From IMG/VR virus record IMGVR_UViG_3300033571_010557, positions 1 to 64,000 of that record: a DNA stretch of 64,000 nucleotides; one strand, written 5' to 3'. Positions 40,080 through 47,871 of the stretch are shown here, piece by piece; position 1 is the first letter of the stretch, and each line of letters begins with the position of its first letter. The notes beneath the pieces were generated by a model. That model was not told the DNA's origin. It saw only the letters and a program-made list of their open reading frames with translations, and ran no database searches. Made by a program: the position numbers and the translations under genes. This stretch comes from a virus.

Positions 40080-40448
40080 ATGTTCATGCAAGGTCAGAAA
40101 GTGGTCTGTATCAACGACTCGTGGTCAGCCCTCACGTTAAACTTCTACACCGCTCTACCGGTGAAGGATAGTATATACACTATCAGGGCAGTAATGCCTG
40201 GACGCGGAAATCAGCAGATGACTCCTCCTTATAAATTCACCGAGGAAATAGCTGTGTTACTTGAGGAATTGATTAACCCGGAGTATGGGCCAGAGGGTAA
40301 GAAGACAGAAGCCGGTTTCAACATCGAAAGGTTCGCACCTTTAGAGGAGCTTACAGAGGAGCAAATAATGAGATTCCACAAGGAGGAACCCGTTAAACCA
40401 GCTAAACCCGTTAAACAGCCAGCAAAGCCAGAGTTGGTTCCTGCTTAA
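40080..40448 (+). CDS. Hypothetical 122-residue protein
   Basis: A small domain with VVCINDSWSALTLNFYTALP and DSIYTIRAVMPGRGNQQ, reminiscent of phage proteins that begin MxxGQxVVCxNDxF, ending with a repetitive KPAKPVKQPAKPE tail. Function unknown. Confidence 0.55.
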   Translation: MFMQGQKVVCINDSWSALTLNFYTALPVKDSIYTIRAVMPGRGNQQMTPPYKFTEEIAVLLEELINPEYGPEGKKTEAGFNIERFAPLEELTEEQIMRFHKEEPVKPAKPVKQPAKPELVPA

Positions 40449-40478
40449 TATTTGAGGACGACTCTCTAAGTATAGAGT

Positions 40479-40856
40479 ATGCCATACAAACTCAAGAAAG
40501 TAAAGGGAGGCTGGCAAGTTACTTCCCCTAACCATCCAGGTGGTTTTAAAAAGACTCCTCACAAGTCAAAGGAAAAAGCTATCGATCAACTGGCAGCTCT
40601 TAAAATCCATACTGACGAGTCTATAAAGACGATCAAGGACCTTCTTGAAGCTCATGAGCATCTGAATAGGAGAACTCCGACCGAGGAGGAGTTAGCTGAG
40701 AAGTATGGAGTTGACATCTCGACTGTCAGAGAGGCTGTCAGAATCGGTACTAGGGTTGAGATTAAGGATCACACTACAGATCCAGAGATAGCCAGAGAAA
40801 TAGCCATGGATCATCTCGGGGAGAGACTAGATTACTACGATAAACTGACGGTCTAG
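40479..40856 (+). CDS. DUF5661-like protein with HTH-like segment
   Basis: A 125-residue protein. The N-terminus (MPYKLKKVKGGWQVTSPNHP, then KKTPHKSKEKAIDQLAAL) resembles short phage/viral N-terminal modules often found in large DNA viruses. TPTEEELAEKYGVDISTVRE is a sigma-factor-like helix-turn-helix. The end IAREIAMDHLGERLDYYDKL fits DUF5661 (MDHLxExxDYY). Possibly a virion-associated or regulatory protein. Confidence 0.6.
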   Translation: MPYKLKKVKGGWQVTSPNHPGGFKKTPHKSKEKAIDQLAALKIHTDESIKTIKDLLEAHEHLNRRTPTEEELAEKYGVDISTVREAVRIGTRVEIKDHTTDPEIAREIAMDHLGERLDYYDKLTV

Positions 40857-40858
40857 TC

Positions 40859-40872
40859 TAGTAATTATACGG
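40859..40872 (+). promoter_or_regulatory. Late promoter-like motif
   Basis: tagtaattatacgg overlaps the preceding stop and ends at GTG 40873, the same geometry as for ATG-started late genes. This supports GTG as the start. Confidence 0.5.
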
Positions 40873-41724
40873 GTGGAGAATTTAAATACAGCAGGCTCAA
40901 AGGACCTAGCGAAGCCTATACACCCGAAGGCTCTCATCCCTCAAGACTGGGACTTCGGGAGTGTTCTCAAATCAGCCCAAGACGGTACCCCAGGTAAGGA
41001 CTCTAGAACCTTCATACGATTCTATGACAGAGCGGTAAGGAATTGGCTTCAGCAGACCACTATAATGAACGGTCATAAGATACCGGTCATAAAATCGATG
41101 CCCAGAAAAGCTTTCGCAGAGTACGACCGGTTGTTGAAGGAGCAAGGGAACTTTCAGATGACTGGGGAGACCGCCATGAATGATATTAAGAGGCCCCCAC
41201 TTCCTCTTATTAGTATATCAAGATCTAAACTACAGATAAGATCGTGGGGTAGATCAGTCTTTCCAAACAGGAATTTGGCGTTCATCAATGGAGCGCATGA
41301 CAATAAATCTGGAGACCTTCGTCGAGCAACCGTATACAGTAGAAGGCCGACACCAGTTGACATACCATATTCTATAGAGATATGGACCACTTATGAGGCG
41401 CAGCACGCATGGGTGGCCCAGCAACTTCTCTCTAGCTTCTGGAATAATATCGCCCATTGGGAGACTTCCGATCCCTACTCAGGTGAGCAAACATTTCAGG
41501 TACCGATCCGCCTAAACTCCTTCACGGATAACAATGAGATACCAGAGAACGATTCAGACGCTAATCATAGATGGACTATTGATATAACCGTTGAGGGCTG
41601 GATGTTCCATGATTTGTTGCTGGCCCCGACAGTACAGATAGGTACCAATATCATAGACATAGATGAGAAGTCTGACTCAGACGATGAGAGTTTAACCACA
41701 GAATTGACTTCTCTAGCCCCATGA
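40873..41724 (+). CDS. Tail sheath stabiliser (T4 gp15-like)
   Basis: A 283-residue protein from GTG 40873. It follows the pattern of T4 gp15, as I recall it: a PLISISRSKLQIRSWGR segment like gp15's PRINLHLVDFSYN, then PYSIEIWTTYEAQHAWVAQQ like IYELSIFTRYEDDMFQIVEQ, then HRWTIDITVEGWMFHDLL like IEWSLTFEVNGWMYPP. Length is similar (272 in T4). gp15 caps the contractile tail and joins it to the neck. The last codons overlap the repeat-protein gene. Confidence 0.75.
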   Translation: MENLNTAGSKDLAKPIHPKALIPQDWDFGSVLKSAQDGTPGKDSRTFIRFYDRAVRNWLQQTTIMNGHKIPVIKSMPRKAFAEYDRLLKEQGNFQMTGETAMNDIKRPPLPLISISRSKLQIRSWGRSVFPNRNLAFINGAHDNKSGDLRRATVYSRRPTPVDIPYSIEIWTTYEAQHAWVAQQLLSSFWNNIAHWETSDPYSGEQTFQVPIRLNSFTDNNEIPENDSDANHRWTIDITVEGWMFHDLLLAPTVQIGTNIIDIDEKSDSDDESLTTELTSLAP

Positions 41725-42299
41725 GAATACTGACTCAGAGAATATTGACTTCATTGGCACCTGTGCCATTGAGTGAACAAAATTATACTGGAGAGGTTCC
41801 GGAGGCATTTGTAACTTTGTCCTTGTCACCTTCGATAAGTCTATCTCTATCTCCATCTACCTCTGCATCGGCCTCTGGCCCTAGCCCTTCGGCCTCTGGC
41901 CCTAGCCCTTCGGCCTCTGGCCCTAGCCCTTCGGCCTCTGGCCCATCCCCCTCTGCATCGGCCTCTGCATCTGCATCGGCTTCTGGCCACAGTCCTTCGG
42001 CTTCTGGCCCATCCCCCTCTACATCGGCTTCTGGCCCAAGTCCTTCGGCTTCTAGCCCTAGCCCGTCCCCATCTTATTCCATTTCTCCTTCCGGACCGTC
42101 TCCTTCCGGACCGTCTCCTTCCGGACCCTCTTATAGCCCATCTTATTCCATTTCTCCTTCCGGACCATCTCCCTCTCCTTCCGGACCGTCTCCTTCCGGA
42201 CCCAGTCTTTCTATTAGCCCAAGTCCTTCTATTAGCCCAAGCCCATCACCTAGTCCATCTGGACCCAGTCCTTCACCCAGTCCTTCACCAGACCCATGA
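41721..42299 (+). CDS. Ser/Pro/Gly repeat protein
   Basis: A 192-residue protein. After about 35 ordinary residues, residues 36-192 are a low-complexity array of SPS, SAS and SGPSPS units without charged residues until the final DP. At DNA level 21-bp and 15-bp units are repeated in tandem. It could be a disordered, possibly glycosylated surface projection, a length-variable fibre or a linker. It starts in a 4-base overlap with the sheath stabiliser gene and its own N-terminus repeats that protein's ending (LTSLAP), suggesting origin by duplication. Confidence 0.6.
   Translation: MRILTQRILTSLAPVPLSEQNYTGEVPEAFVTLSLSPSISLSLSPSTSASASGPSPSASGPSPSASGPSPSASGPSPSASASASASASGHSPSASGPSPSTSASGPSPSASSPSPSPSYSISPSGPSPSGPSPSGPSYSPSYSISPSGPSPSPSGPSPSGPSLSISPSPSISPSPSPSPSGPSPSPSPSPDP
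41870..41932 (+). repeat. Three 21-bp tandem repeats
   Basis: Three exact copies of a 21-bp unit starting ggcctctggc lie at 41870-41890, 41891-41911 and 41912-41932; degenerate copies continue to about 42290. Confidence 0.9.
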
Positions 42300-42790
42300 A
42301 TAACCGCGTAATATGGGTTATGGGTCTGTCAGGGACTGGCAAGACCACCACTATAACCGAGTACTCTAAGAGGAACGATGCGATCTACATTGACACCGAT
42401 GATCTACGTGTCACGATGAACAGTGACCTCGGGTGGGGTAAAGATGATCGGTTGGAAAATGTCAGAAGATACGCTGAGTTGGCGAAGGCAATTTCAGTTC
42501 AAAGGGAGGTAATCGTTGGATGTACTACTCCAATGAAATTACAAAGAGAACTGCTGAAAAAAATTCTGCATAACCTGATCTTGGTTGAATTGGTTTGTAA
42601 TCGGGATTTATTGGTTGATAGAAGTGTAGGGAATTATTACCGCAGATGCGGAGTCGATGACAGGGTCCCGTCATTAGCAGGGGTAAACTTTGAATACGAA
42701 CCAACCGAGCATGGGGAGGCGAATTTCGTGTTTGACACCGGTGTGACATCGACGGAAGACATTCTAGAAGAACTAAGGAGGACAAAATGA
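42296..42790 (+). CDS. Adenylylsulfate kinase-like (CysC-like) P-loop kinase
   Basis: A 164-residue kinase. VMGLSGTGKTTTITEYSKR is the P-loop (about 6-24). YIDTDDLRVTMNSDLGWGKD followed by RLENVRRYAELAKAIS matches the APS kinase D-x-[LV]-R...N.DLGFs..DR.EN.RR signature. The end FEYEPTEHGEANFVFDTGVT matches YExPxxPDLVLDTG. CysC makes PAPS for sulfation. A related role, such as nucleotide or polynucleotide 5' phosphorylation, cannot be excluded. It overlaps the repeat-protein gene and the next gene by 4 bases each. Confidence 0.72.
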   Translation: MNNRVIWVMGLSGTGKTTTITEYSKRNDAIYIDTDDLRVTMNSDLGWGKDDRLENVRRYAELAKAISVQREVIVGCTTPMKLQRELLKKILHNLILVELVCNRDLLVDRSVGNYYRRCGVDDRVPSLAGVNFEYEPTEHGEANFVFDTGVTSTEDILEELRRTK

Positions 42791-43215
42791 CTGACCTAAT
42801 AGAAGAAGCTAGGGATGAAGATCTATTCCCTCTCATACTTGAGGATGAAAACCTAACCACTAAAGAGGCGTCTGATGATTTGATTGAGAGGATCGTCAGT
42901 AGTCAGATTCCACATTGTATAACCGACAGGGGTGTGACAATCCCGAATTCAAGTCTCAAGCATTTGAGGGGGTTGTCGGAGGAGGTCAGGATAACTCGAA
43001 CTGACGATTTCCCTGTGAATGATTCAATTGGTATAGGGTATGAAATTGACGAAGATACTTGGAACACTCTGAAAGGTATCTCGGAGGGTAAGGTTTATGA
43101 TGGAAATGAGTTACATATCAAATGGCTTTCTGAGGCTGGACTAGTAGTCATTACCGACAGCGGTAGAATAGTCCTAACTGAGGACGCCAAAACTTGGATT
43201 TCTTCAACACAATGA
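42787..43215 (+). CDS. Hypothetical 142-residue protein
   Basis: An acidic protein (EEARDEDLFPLILEDENLTT at the start). The C-terminal half (LHIKWLSEAGLVVITDSGRI) resembles a winged-helix wing, but no family is clear. It lies between the CysC-like kinase and NrdB with overlaps on both sides. Confidence 0.5.
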   Translation: MTDLIEEARDEDLFPLILEDENLTTKEASDDLIERIVSSQIPHCITDRGVTIPNSSLKHLRGLSEEVRITRTDDFPVNDSIGIGYEIDEDTWNTLKGISEGKVYDGNELHIKWLSEAGLVVITDSGRIVLTEDAKTWISSTQ

Positions 43216-44198
43216 CCGCCACAAAATCCCTCCCAAAGGTACTTCAACCAAGAAAGAATATTAAACCTTATGATTACCCAGAGGTGGCGGAGTTTGCCAA
43301 ACCGATCAGGGACGCCTTCTGGACTGTTGACCATTTTAACTTCACCAAGGACATACAGGATTATGAGGTAGTCCTGACTGATCTGGAACGGTCCGCCATC
43401 AAGAGAACACTTCTTGCCATATCCCAGGTGGAAGTGAAGGTGAAGGAATTTTGGGGAGACCTTTACAAAAAGTTTCCCAAGTCTGAATTCAGCATAGTTG
43501 GATCGTGTTTCGCTGAGTGTGAGGGAAGGCACATGGAGACCTACAGCCATCTCCTCGAACTCCTCGGTCTTAATGACGAGTTCGACAATCTCCTCGAAGT
43601 ACCAGCTATAGCAGCTAGAGTGGATTACATTTCGGAAGCGATGGTTCACGCTTCATCACAGAATCACCAGCATTACGTCCTGACGCTGGCCCTTTTCTCC
43701 CTCTTCGTTGAGAACGTGAGCCTCTTCAGTCAGTTCGCTATTATTAAGGCTTTCTCCAAGGAAAGAAATACCCTGAGAGCCGTTGACAATGCTGTTCAGG
43801 CCACTCAGAAGGAAGAGCTTGTTCACGGCATGTTCGGGACATACCTCATAAATCTCGTCAGGAAGGAAGCCCCTGAGTGGTTCGATGGCGAGTTCTACCG
43901 TATCGTCCACGAAGCCTGCACTAAATCTTATAATGCCGAGCTTGCGATCATAGACTGGATATTTGAAGAGGGTGAGCTTGATTTCCTTCCCAAGTCAGTC
44001 CTCCATAGCTTCCTCAAGAATCGGTTCAATGAGTCAGTTGTCGGTATTGGCGGTAACCCGGTCTTCGAAGAGGTCGGCGACTTGTCTTCCCTCAAGTGGT
44101 TCGATGAGGAAATCAAGGCTGCTGTTCACGTGGACTTCTTCGCAAAGAAGAGTCCGAATTACGCGAAAATAGAGGTCAGTTCGGACGAACTCTTTTAA
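43212..44198 (+). CDS. nrdB: Ribonucleotide reductase small subunit, class I
   Basis: A 328-residue ferritin-like radical subunit. ATG 43212 overlaps the previous TGA and follows ttcttcaacaca, an A/C-rich leader. AECEGRHMETYSHL carries the metal ligands E and H and the radical tyrosine, aligned with EAIHSRSYTHI of E. coli. VENVSLFSQFA and TQKEELVHGMFG supply the remaining Glu and His ligands. With NrdA it makes deoxyribonucleotides for phage DNA. Length is slightly short of E. coli NrdB (376). Confidence 0.9.
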   Translation: MTATKSLPKVLQPRKNIKPYDYPEVAEFAKPIRDAFWTVDHFNFTKDIQDYEVVLTDLERSAIKRTLLAISQVEVKVKEFWGDLYKKFPKSEFSIVGSCFAECEGRHMETYSHLLELLGLNDEFDNLLEVPAIAARVDYISEAMVHASSQNHQHYVLTLALFSLFVENVSLFSQFAIIKAFSKERNTLRAVDNAVQATQKEELVHGMFGTYLINLVRKEAPEWFDGEFYRIVHEACTKSYNAELAIIDWIFEEGELDFLPKSVLHSFLKNRFNESVVGIGGNPVFEEVGDLSSLKWFDEEIKAAVHVDFFAKKSPNYAKIEVSSDELF

Positions 44199-44224
44199 TA
44201 GCTTTCTAAGCTAATCCAAAACAT

Positions 44225-45880
44225 ATGTCTGACACTGATTATCGTTGGTACAACGACGTTTCTAAACAATTCCTCAAGAGGGATTATCTACTTCCCGGAC
44301 AGACTCTAGACGAAAGGGTTAGAGCCATAGCTCAACACGCTGAGAGGCTCAGCGGTAGGAGGGGGTACGCTGAGAGAGTTATACATGCTGTTCAGAAGGG
44401 CTGGTGGTCTTTCTCTACGCCAGTATGGACCAACTACGGCCAAAGGCGTGGTCTCCCAATCTCATGCTTCGGTACTCATATAAGTGATTCCGTTGCTTCC
44501 ATTGCCGAAGCCTTTGCCGAGATCACCATGATGAGCAAATTCGGTGGTGGTACTTCCGCTTATTTCGGAGCCATAAGACCACAAGGCCAAGACATCAAGG
44601 ATAATGGTAAGGCTGGTGGTCCTAATTACTTCCTTCCCCTCTTCGAGCAACTCGTTAAAACGATTACCCAGGGATCTACCAGAAACGCCAGTATGGCCGT
44701 TTATCTGGATGTCGAGCACCCGGACATTAGGAAATTCCTTGAGATCAGAGATGACCTTCACCCGATTCAGAATCTTAACTATGGAATCTGTGTTGGTGAT
44801 GAATGGCTTGAATCGATGAAGGCTGGAGATCCAGACAAGAGAGATCTTCAAGCCAAGATCCTGACGAACAGGAATAATAAGGGCTATCCCTATATCTTCT
44901 TCCGTGATAACGTTCGCAGGAATACTGTTGACGTTTATCGCGATAAGGGGATGGAGATCAGGCACTCGAATCTCTGCAGTGAGATTCTTCTTCCCACTAA
45001 CGATGAGGAGTCATTCGTATGCTGCTTGTCATCCTTGAATCTCTCTCACTGGGATGAATGGAGAGACACCGATACCATAGCCGACATGGTTCTTTTCCTC
45101 GACACCGTCATCACTGACTTCATCGAGAGAGCACGTTCGATACCGTTCTTGTACCGTGCTGTTAGATTCGCCGAGCGTCATCGCGCTCTTGGAATGGGGG
45201 TCCTCGGGTGGCATTCCCTCCTGCAGTCCAAGATGATTCCATTCGAGAGCATGGAAGCCAAGATGCTCAACGCAACCATCTTCAGGCAGATCAAACAGCA
45301 GTCATGGGATGCTTCTAAAAAGCTCGCTCAGGAATTCGGCGAACCGGATGTTCTTAAGGGGTATGGCAGGAGGAACACCACCCTGACTGCCATTGCTCCA
45401 ACGGTTTCTAGCGCAACCATTCTGGGACAGGCTTCGAGGGCTATTGAACCATACCTTGACAACTACCACATCGTTGACACAGCTAAGTTGAAATATACCT
45501 TCCGCAATAGTCATCTTGAGAAGGTTCTCAAAGGTTATGGTGCGGATAAGGATTCCGTCTGGGATTCAATTCTCGACAACAGGGGTTCAGTACAACATCT
45601 AGACTTCCTGTCTGAACATGAGAAGGCGGTTTTCAAGACCTTCCCAGAGATCTCCCCAATGGAGATAATAACTCAAGCCGCTCAAAGGCAACCAAGCCTC
45701 GACCAGACCCAGTCTCTTAATCTATTCTTGCATCCAAAGATGGACACGAAGGACAAAAACGCAGTGATCATGAAGGCTTGGCAGGAAGGCATATCAACCT
45801 TATACTACCAATTCAACGTCAATGCTGCTCAGGAATTTTCCAGAGAGCACTCGATGAATTGTGCTTCCTGCTCCGCTTAG
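44225..45880 (+). CDS. nrdA: Ribonucleotide reductase large subunit, class I, short form
   Basis: A 551-residue catalytic subunit. LPISCFGTHISDS and FVCCLSSLNLS hold the redox cysteines, HSNLCSEILLP the thiyl-radical cysteine with its Asn and Glu neighbours, TAIAPTVSSATILGQASRAI the phosphate-binding loop, and NCASCSA the C-terminal shuttle pair. It is about 200 residues shorter than E. coli NrdA, and the N-terminal ATP-cone is missing, so it should lack dATP overall-activity inhibition. That fits a phage needing high dNTP output. Confidence 0.9.
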   Translation: MSDTDYRWYNDVSKQFLKRDYLLPGQTLDERVRAIAQHAERLSGRRGYAERVIHAVQKGWWSFSTPVWTNYGQRRGLPISCFGTHISDSVASIAEAFAEITMMSKFGGGTSAYFGAIRPQGQDIKDNGKAGGPNYFLPLFEQLVKTITQGSTRNASMAVYLDVEHPDIRKFLEIRDDLHPIQNLNYGICVGDEWLESMKAGDPDKRDLQAKILTNRNNKGYPYIFFRDNVRRNTVDVYRDKGMEIRHSNLCSEILLPTNDEESFVCCLSSLNLSHWDEWRDTDTIADMVLFLDTVITDFIERARSIPFLYRAVRFAERHRALGMGVLGWHSLLQSKMIPFESMEAKMLNATIFRQIKQQSWDASKKLAQEFGEPDVLKGYGRRNTTLTAIAPTVSSATILGQASRAIEPYLDNYHIVDTAKLKYTFRNSHLEKVLKGYGADKDSVWDSILDNRGSVQHLDFLSEHEKAVFKTFPEISPMEIITQAAQRQPSLDQTQSLNLFLHPKMDTKDKNAVIMKAWQEGISTLYYQFNVNAAQEFSREHSMNCASCSA

Positions 45881-45949
45881 AATTTCTGACCGGGGAAGGA
45901 ACGGTGACTAAATCCGGAATCAGGTTACTTTCTTTCCCTGGTTGGAATC

Positions 45950-46474
45950 ATGAACATTAAACTAATCGCAGCAACAGATAAGAACCGGGGAATAGGGCTG
46001 AACGGTACTATACCGTGGAGCCTTCCCTTGGACATGAAGCATTTCAAGGAGACGACTAAAGGACACGTCGTGGTGATGGGCCGTAAGACCTACGAGTCTA
46101 TCCCAGAGAAGTACAGACCACTTCCGGGAAGGACCAACGTGGTTCTTAGTAAAAGTCTTGTCGAAGGGGATCTACCTGGGTGCAGCATATTTAACGGCTT
46201 TCACGAGGTTATTAACTTCTACGCTAGAAAAGAAGTAGATACAATCTATGTGGCGGGGGGTGGACAGATTTACGAGGAAGCTATAGGGTATGCCAGCGAG
46301 GTCATATTGACAGAGATCGATGAATCGTTCCCTGCAGACACTTTCTTCCCATTCGGTCTGGTATCCTGGATCGGGAGGTCTATGGAGTTCTTTCCTAAGT
46401 CCGAAAGTAATCCATACTCGTTTAGAATAATGAGGTACACCAGACCACCCTCTCATCACCTATATAGGGGTTGA
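45950..46474 (+). CDS. folA: Dihydrofolate reductase
   Basis: A 174-residue protein: IAATDKNRGIGLNGTIPWSL at the folate site, then MKHFKETTKGHVVVMGRKTY (NADPH binding), PLPGRTNVVLSK, and IYVAGGGQIYEEAIGYASEV near 100-120. All classical motifs are present. It regenerates tetrahydrofolate for dTMP synthesis beside the ribonucleotide reductase genes; no thymidylate synthase is seen in the window. Confidence 0.93.
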   Translation: MNIKLIAATDKNRGIGLNGTIPWSLPLDMKHFKETTKGHVVVMGRKTYESIPEKYRPLPGRTNVVLSKSLVEGDLPGCSIFNGFHEVINFYARKEVDTIYVAGGGQIYEEAIGYASEVILTEIDESFPADTFFPFGLVSWIGRSMEFFPKSESNPYSFRIMRYTRPPSHHLYRG

Positions 46475-46506
46475 CAAATTGCCTTTTCTGGTTTTTATTT
46501 ATTTAT
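46471..46506 (+). promoter_or_regulatory. Variant promoter with AT-rich stretch
   Basis: TTGACA at 46471-46476, then about 17 bp and tttatttatttat running into ATG 46507. The -35 matches the phage family; the downstream part resembles the late-type motif. Confidence 0.5.
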
Positions 46507-46656
46507 ATGAAAGACAAAAGCAAAGAAAAGTTCTCACTCAACGAAAACCATGAAAAGCGCAACGCAGAGATCCTCAAAAAAGAGATCAACAGCAAAGTAT
46601 CGGTAGAGGAAGCTATGCAACAGTACGAAAAAATTAAAGCTGGCTCCAACCGATGA
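46507..46656 (+). CDS. Small charged protein
   Basis: A 49-residue, Lys/Glu-rich helix (MKDKSKEKFSLNENHEKRNA, EILKKEINSKVSVEEAMQQY). The start is chosen at ATG 46507 because the upstream frame lies in the promoter. The stop overlaps the next ATG. Not recognised; may be a coiled-coil partner of the following kinase-like protein. Confidence 0.55.
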   Translation: MKDKSKEKFSLNENHEKRNAEILKKEINSKVSVEEAMQQYEKIKAGSNR

Positions 46657-47420
46657 ATCAAGCCTCACGCTACAGACCCGACGTCCTACCCTTCAACCTC
46701 GATGACGGCATCCTAAAAGATGCCATCAGAGTGGCCTCCTCGGTACATGACGAGCTAAATATACCGGAATGGTCGGAAATCGAGGGTAGACCACTTAGGG
46801 TAGCTGCCCGGAATCGGTTAGCGAAGCTGGTAAAGCCAAAGGAGCAGGAAGCCTTGTTCAAGTGGGCTAATGAGTCCGGTCATTTGATATCAAACTCTGA
46901 CTTTAACCGCCTCTGGAAAGAACAGGGGAAGAAAGGTGAGACTGAGAATGAGGTGTTTTATGACAAGAACAAGGGGATGTGGTTCAAGAGGAACGACCTG
47001 TCCTATCACGACTCATACCTTGGATTCCTCCAAAGGGTGGCCCTGCACAACAGACTGTTTCCGGAAGCCTCCTTGGCATTGGAGGGATTCATGGTTGACT
47101 ATAACAGGTCCACGCCAGACCGGGTACCAATGTTGAAGCCAGTGATTTCCCAACGGCATATACCATCAAGTAAGGGTGCAGAACCCCATGAGGTTGAGAA
47201 GTTCATGTCTCTCCAGGGTTATGAGAAGATAAACCAAACTGACTACTACGACCCGGTTAGACACATAAGGGTGGAGGACCTTCATAATGAAAATGTTCTC
47301 ATTCACGATGGTACGATTTACATTATCGACCCAGTTATCTTTCTGGACGAGAAGGGAAAACAATACCGGCTGAAAGGTTCCGTAGAGGACGCAACTAAGG
47401 TTGTCTCAAAGTCTGAATGA
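46653..47420 (+). CDS. Polyvalent-type protein kinase-like protein
   Basis: A 255-residue protein. ENEVFYDKNKGMWFKRNDLS resembles the degenerate nucleotide-binding start, YLGFLQRVALHNRLFPEASL an LxRLxLHNxxF helix, and VEDLHNENVLIHDGTIYIID followed by P the catalytic-loop and metal-binding motif (DLHxxN...IDP). This is the pattern of polyvalent-protein kinase domains carried by phages and conjugative elements. It may phosphorylate a host target or be an inactive pseudokinase. The first 100 residues are an unrelated basic segment. Confidence 0.6.
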   Translation: MNQASRYRPDVLPFNLDDGILKDAIRVASSVHDELNIPEWSEIEGRPLRVAARNRLAKLVKPKEQEALFKWANESGHLISNSDFNRLWKEQGKKGETENEVFYDKNKGMWFKRNDLSYHDSYLGFLQRVALHNRLFPEASLALEGFMVDYNRSTPDRVPMLKPVISQRHIPSSKGAEPHEVEKFMSLQGYEKINQTDYYDPVRHIRVEDLHNENVLIHDGTIYIIDPVIFLDEKGKQYRLKGSVEDATKVVSKSE

Positions 47421-47423
47421 GAT

Positions 47424-47511
47424 GGATAGGTGGCAGAGCGGTTTATCGCGTCAGTCTTGAAAACTGAAACACCGTAAGGTGTCGAGGGTTCGAATCCCTC
47501 CCTATCCTCCA
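47424..47511 (+). tRNA. tRNA-Ser (anticodon TGA)
   Basis: A type II tRNA: acceptor GGATAGG/CCTATCC, anticodon stem TCAGT/ACTGA with loop CTTGAAA (anticodon TGA, reads UCA), a long variable arm ACACC-GTAA-GGTGT, T arm GAGGG-TTCGAAT-CCCTC and an encoded CCA. The discriminator base is T, whereas bacterial serine tRNAs normally have G, which is unusual. Confidence 0.92.
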
Positions 47512-47811
47512 TCAATGGCTGGACCAATTAGCACCTTCTGGTACTTTGAAGAAGATCACTGCTCCCGGTCCATAACTTCTTTTCGCCCATCCTTTTTGTA
47601 GTAAGGCCGGGGAGGCTTCTTTAGAGAACGCTCTCAAAACGGACGGTGGCGCGTATGTTTTAGAGCCACTAGCATAATACCACGTATCCAGAGTGAATGG
47701 ACCGTCTTCTTCCCAGAGAGACTCTGCAGCGGCTAACGCTCTTTCAACATCAAACCCAGATTGCTCCAAAAGTCGAGTTTTACTAAGTAATTTGTCGGTT
47801 AAGCTTCTCAT
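47512..47811 (-). CDS. Hypothetical 99-residue protein
   Basis: A minus-strand gene whose ATG is preceded on that strand by gctatttattgaaat, a late-type motif. The end contains SYGPGAVIFFKVPEG, and the middle FTLDTWYYASGSKTYAPPSV. Not recognised. Its stop abuts the tRNA. Confidence 0.5.
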   Translation of the reverse strand: MRSLTDKLLSKTRLLEQSGFDVERALAAAESLWEEDGPFTLDTWYYASGSKTYAPPSVLRAFSKEASPALLQKGWAKRSYGPGAVIFFKVPEGANWSSH

Positions 47812-47827
47812 ATTTCAATAAATAGCG
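47812..47827 (-). promoter_or_regulatory. Late promoter-like motif
   Basis: On the minus strand gctatttattgaaat runs into the ATG at 47811, directly after a hairpin. Confidence 0.45.
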
Positions 47828-47855
47828 GGGTGCGAGCACCACCTCGCACCCCGCT
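47824..47855 (-). terminator. Strong hairpin between minus-strand genes
   Basis: A perfect 13-bp stem (AGCGGGGTGCGAG at 47824-47836, CTCGCACCCCGCT at 47843-47855) with a six-base loop follows the stop of the 47872-48339 gene. There is no T-run; termination or RNA protection is inferred. Confidence 0.7.
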
Positions 47856-47871
47856 GACCATGACCACGCCG

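Noticed and set aside
41870-42290. CRISPR array
   Set aside because: The repeats are coding, tandem and have no unique spacers.
42236-42299. Collagen-like receptor-binding fibre
   Set aside because: The repeats are Ser/Pro-rich but lack a Gly-X-Y periodicity.
45881-45949. Short open frame (18 codons) between nrdA and folA
   Set aside because: Too short and without any start signal of the kinds seen elsewhere.
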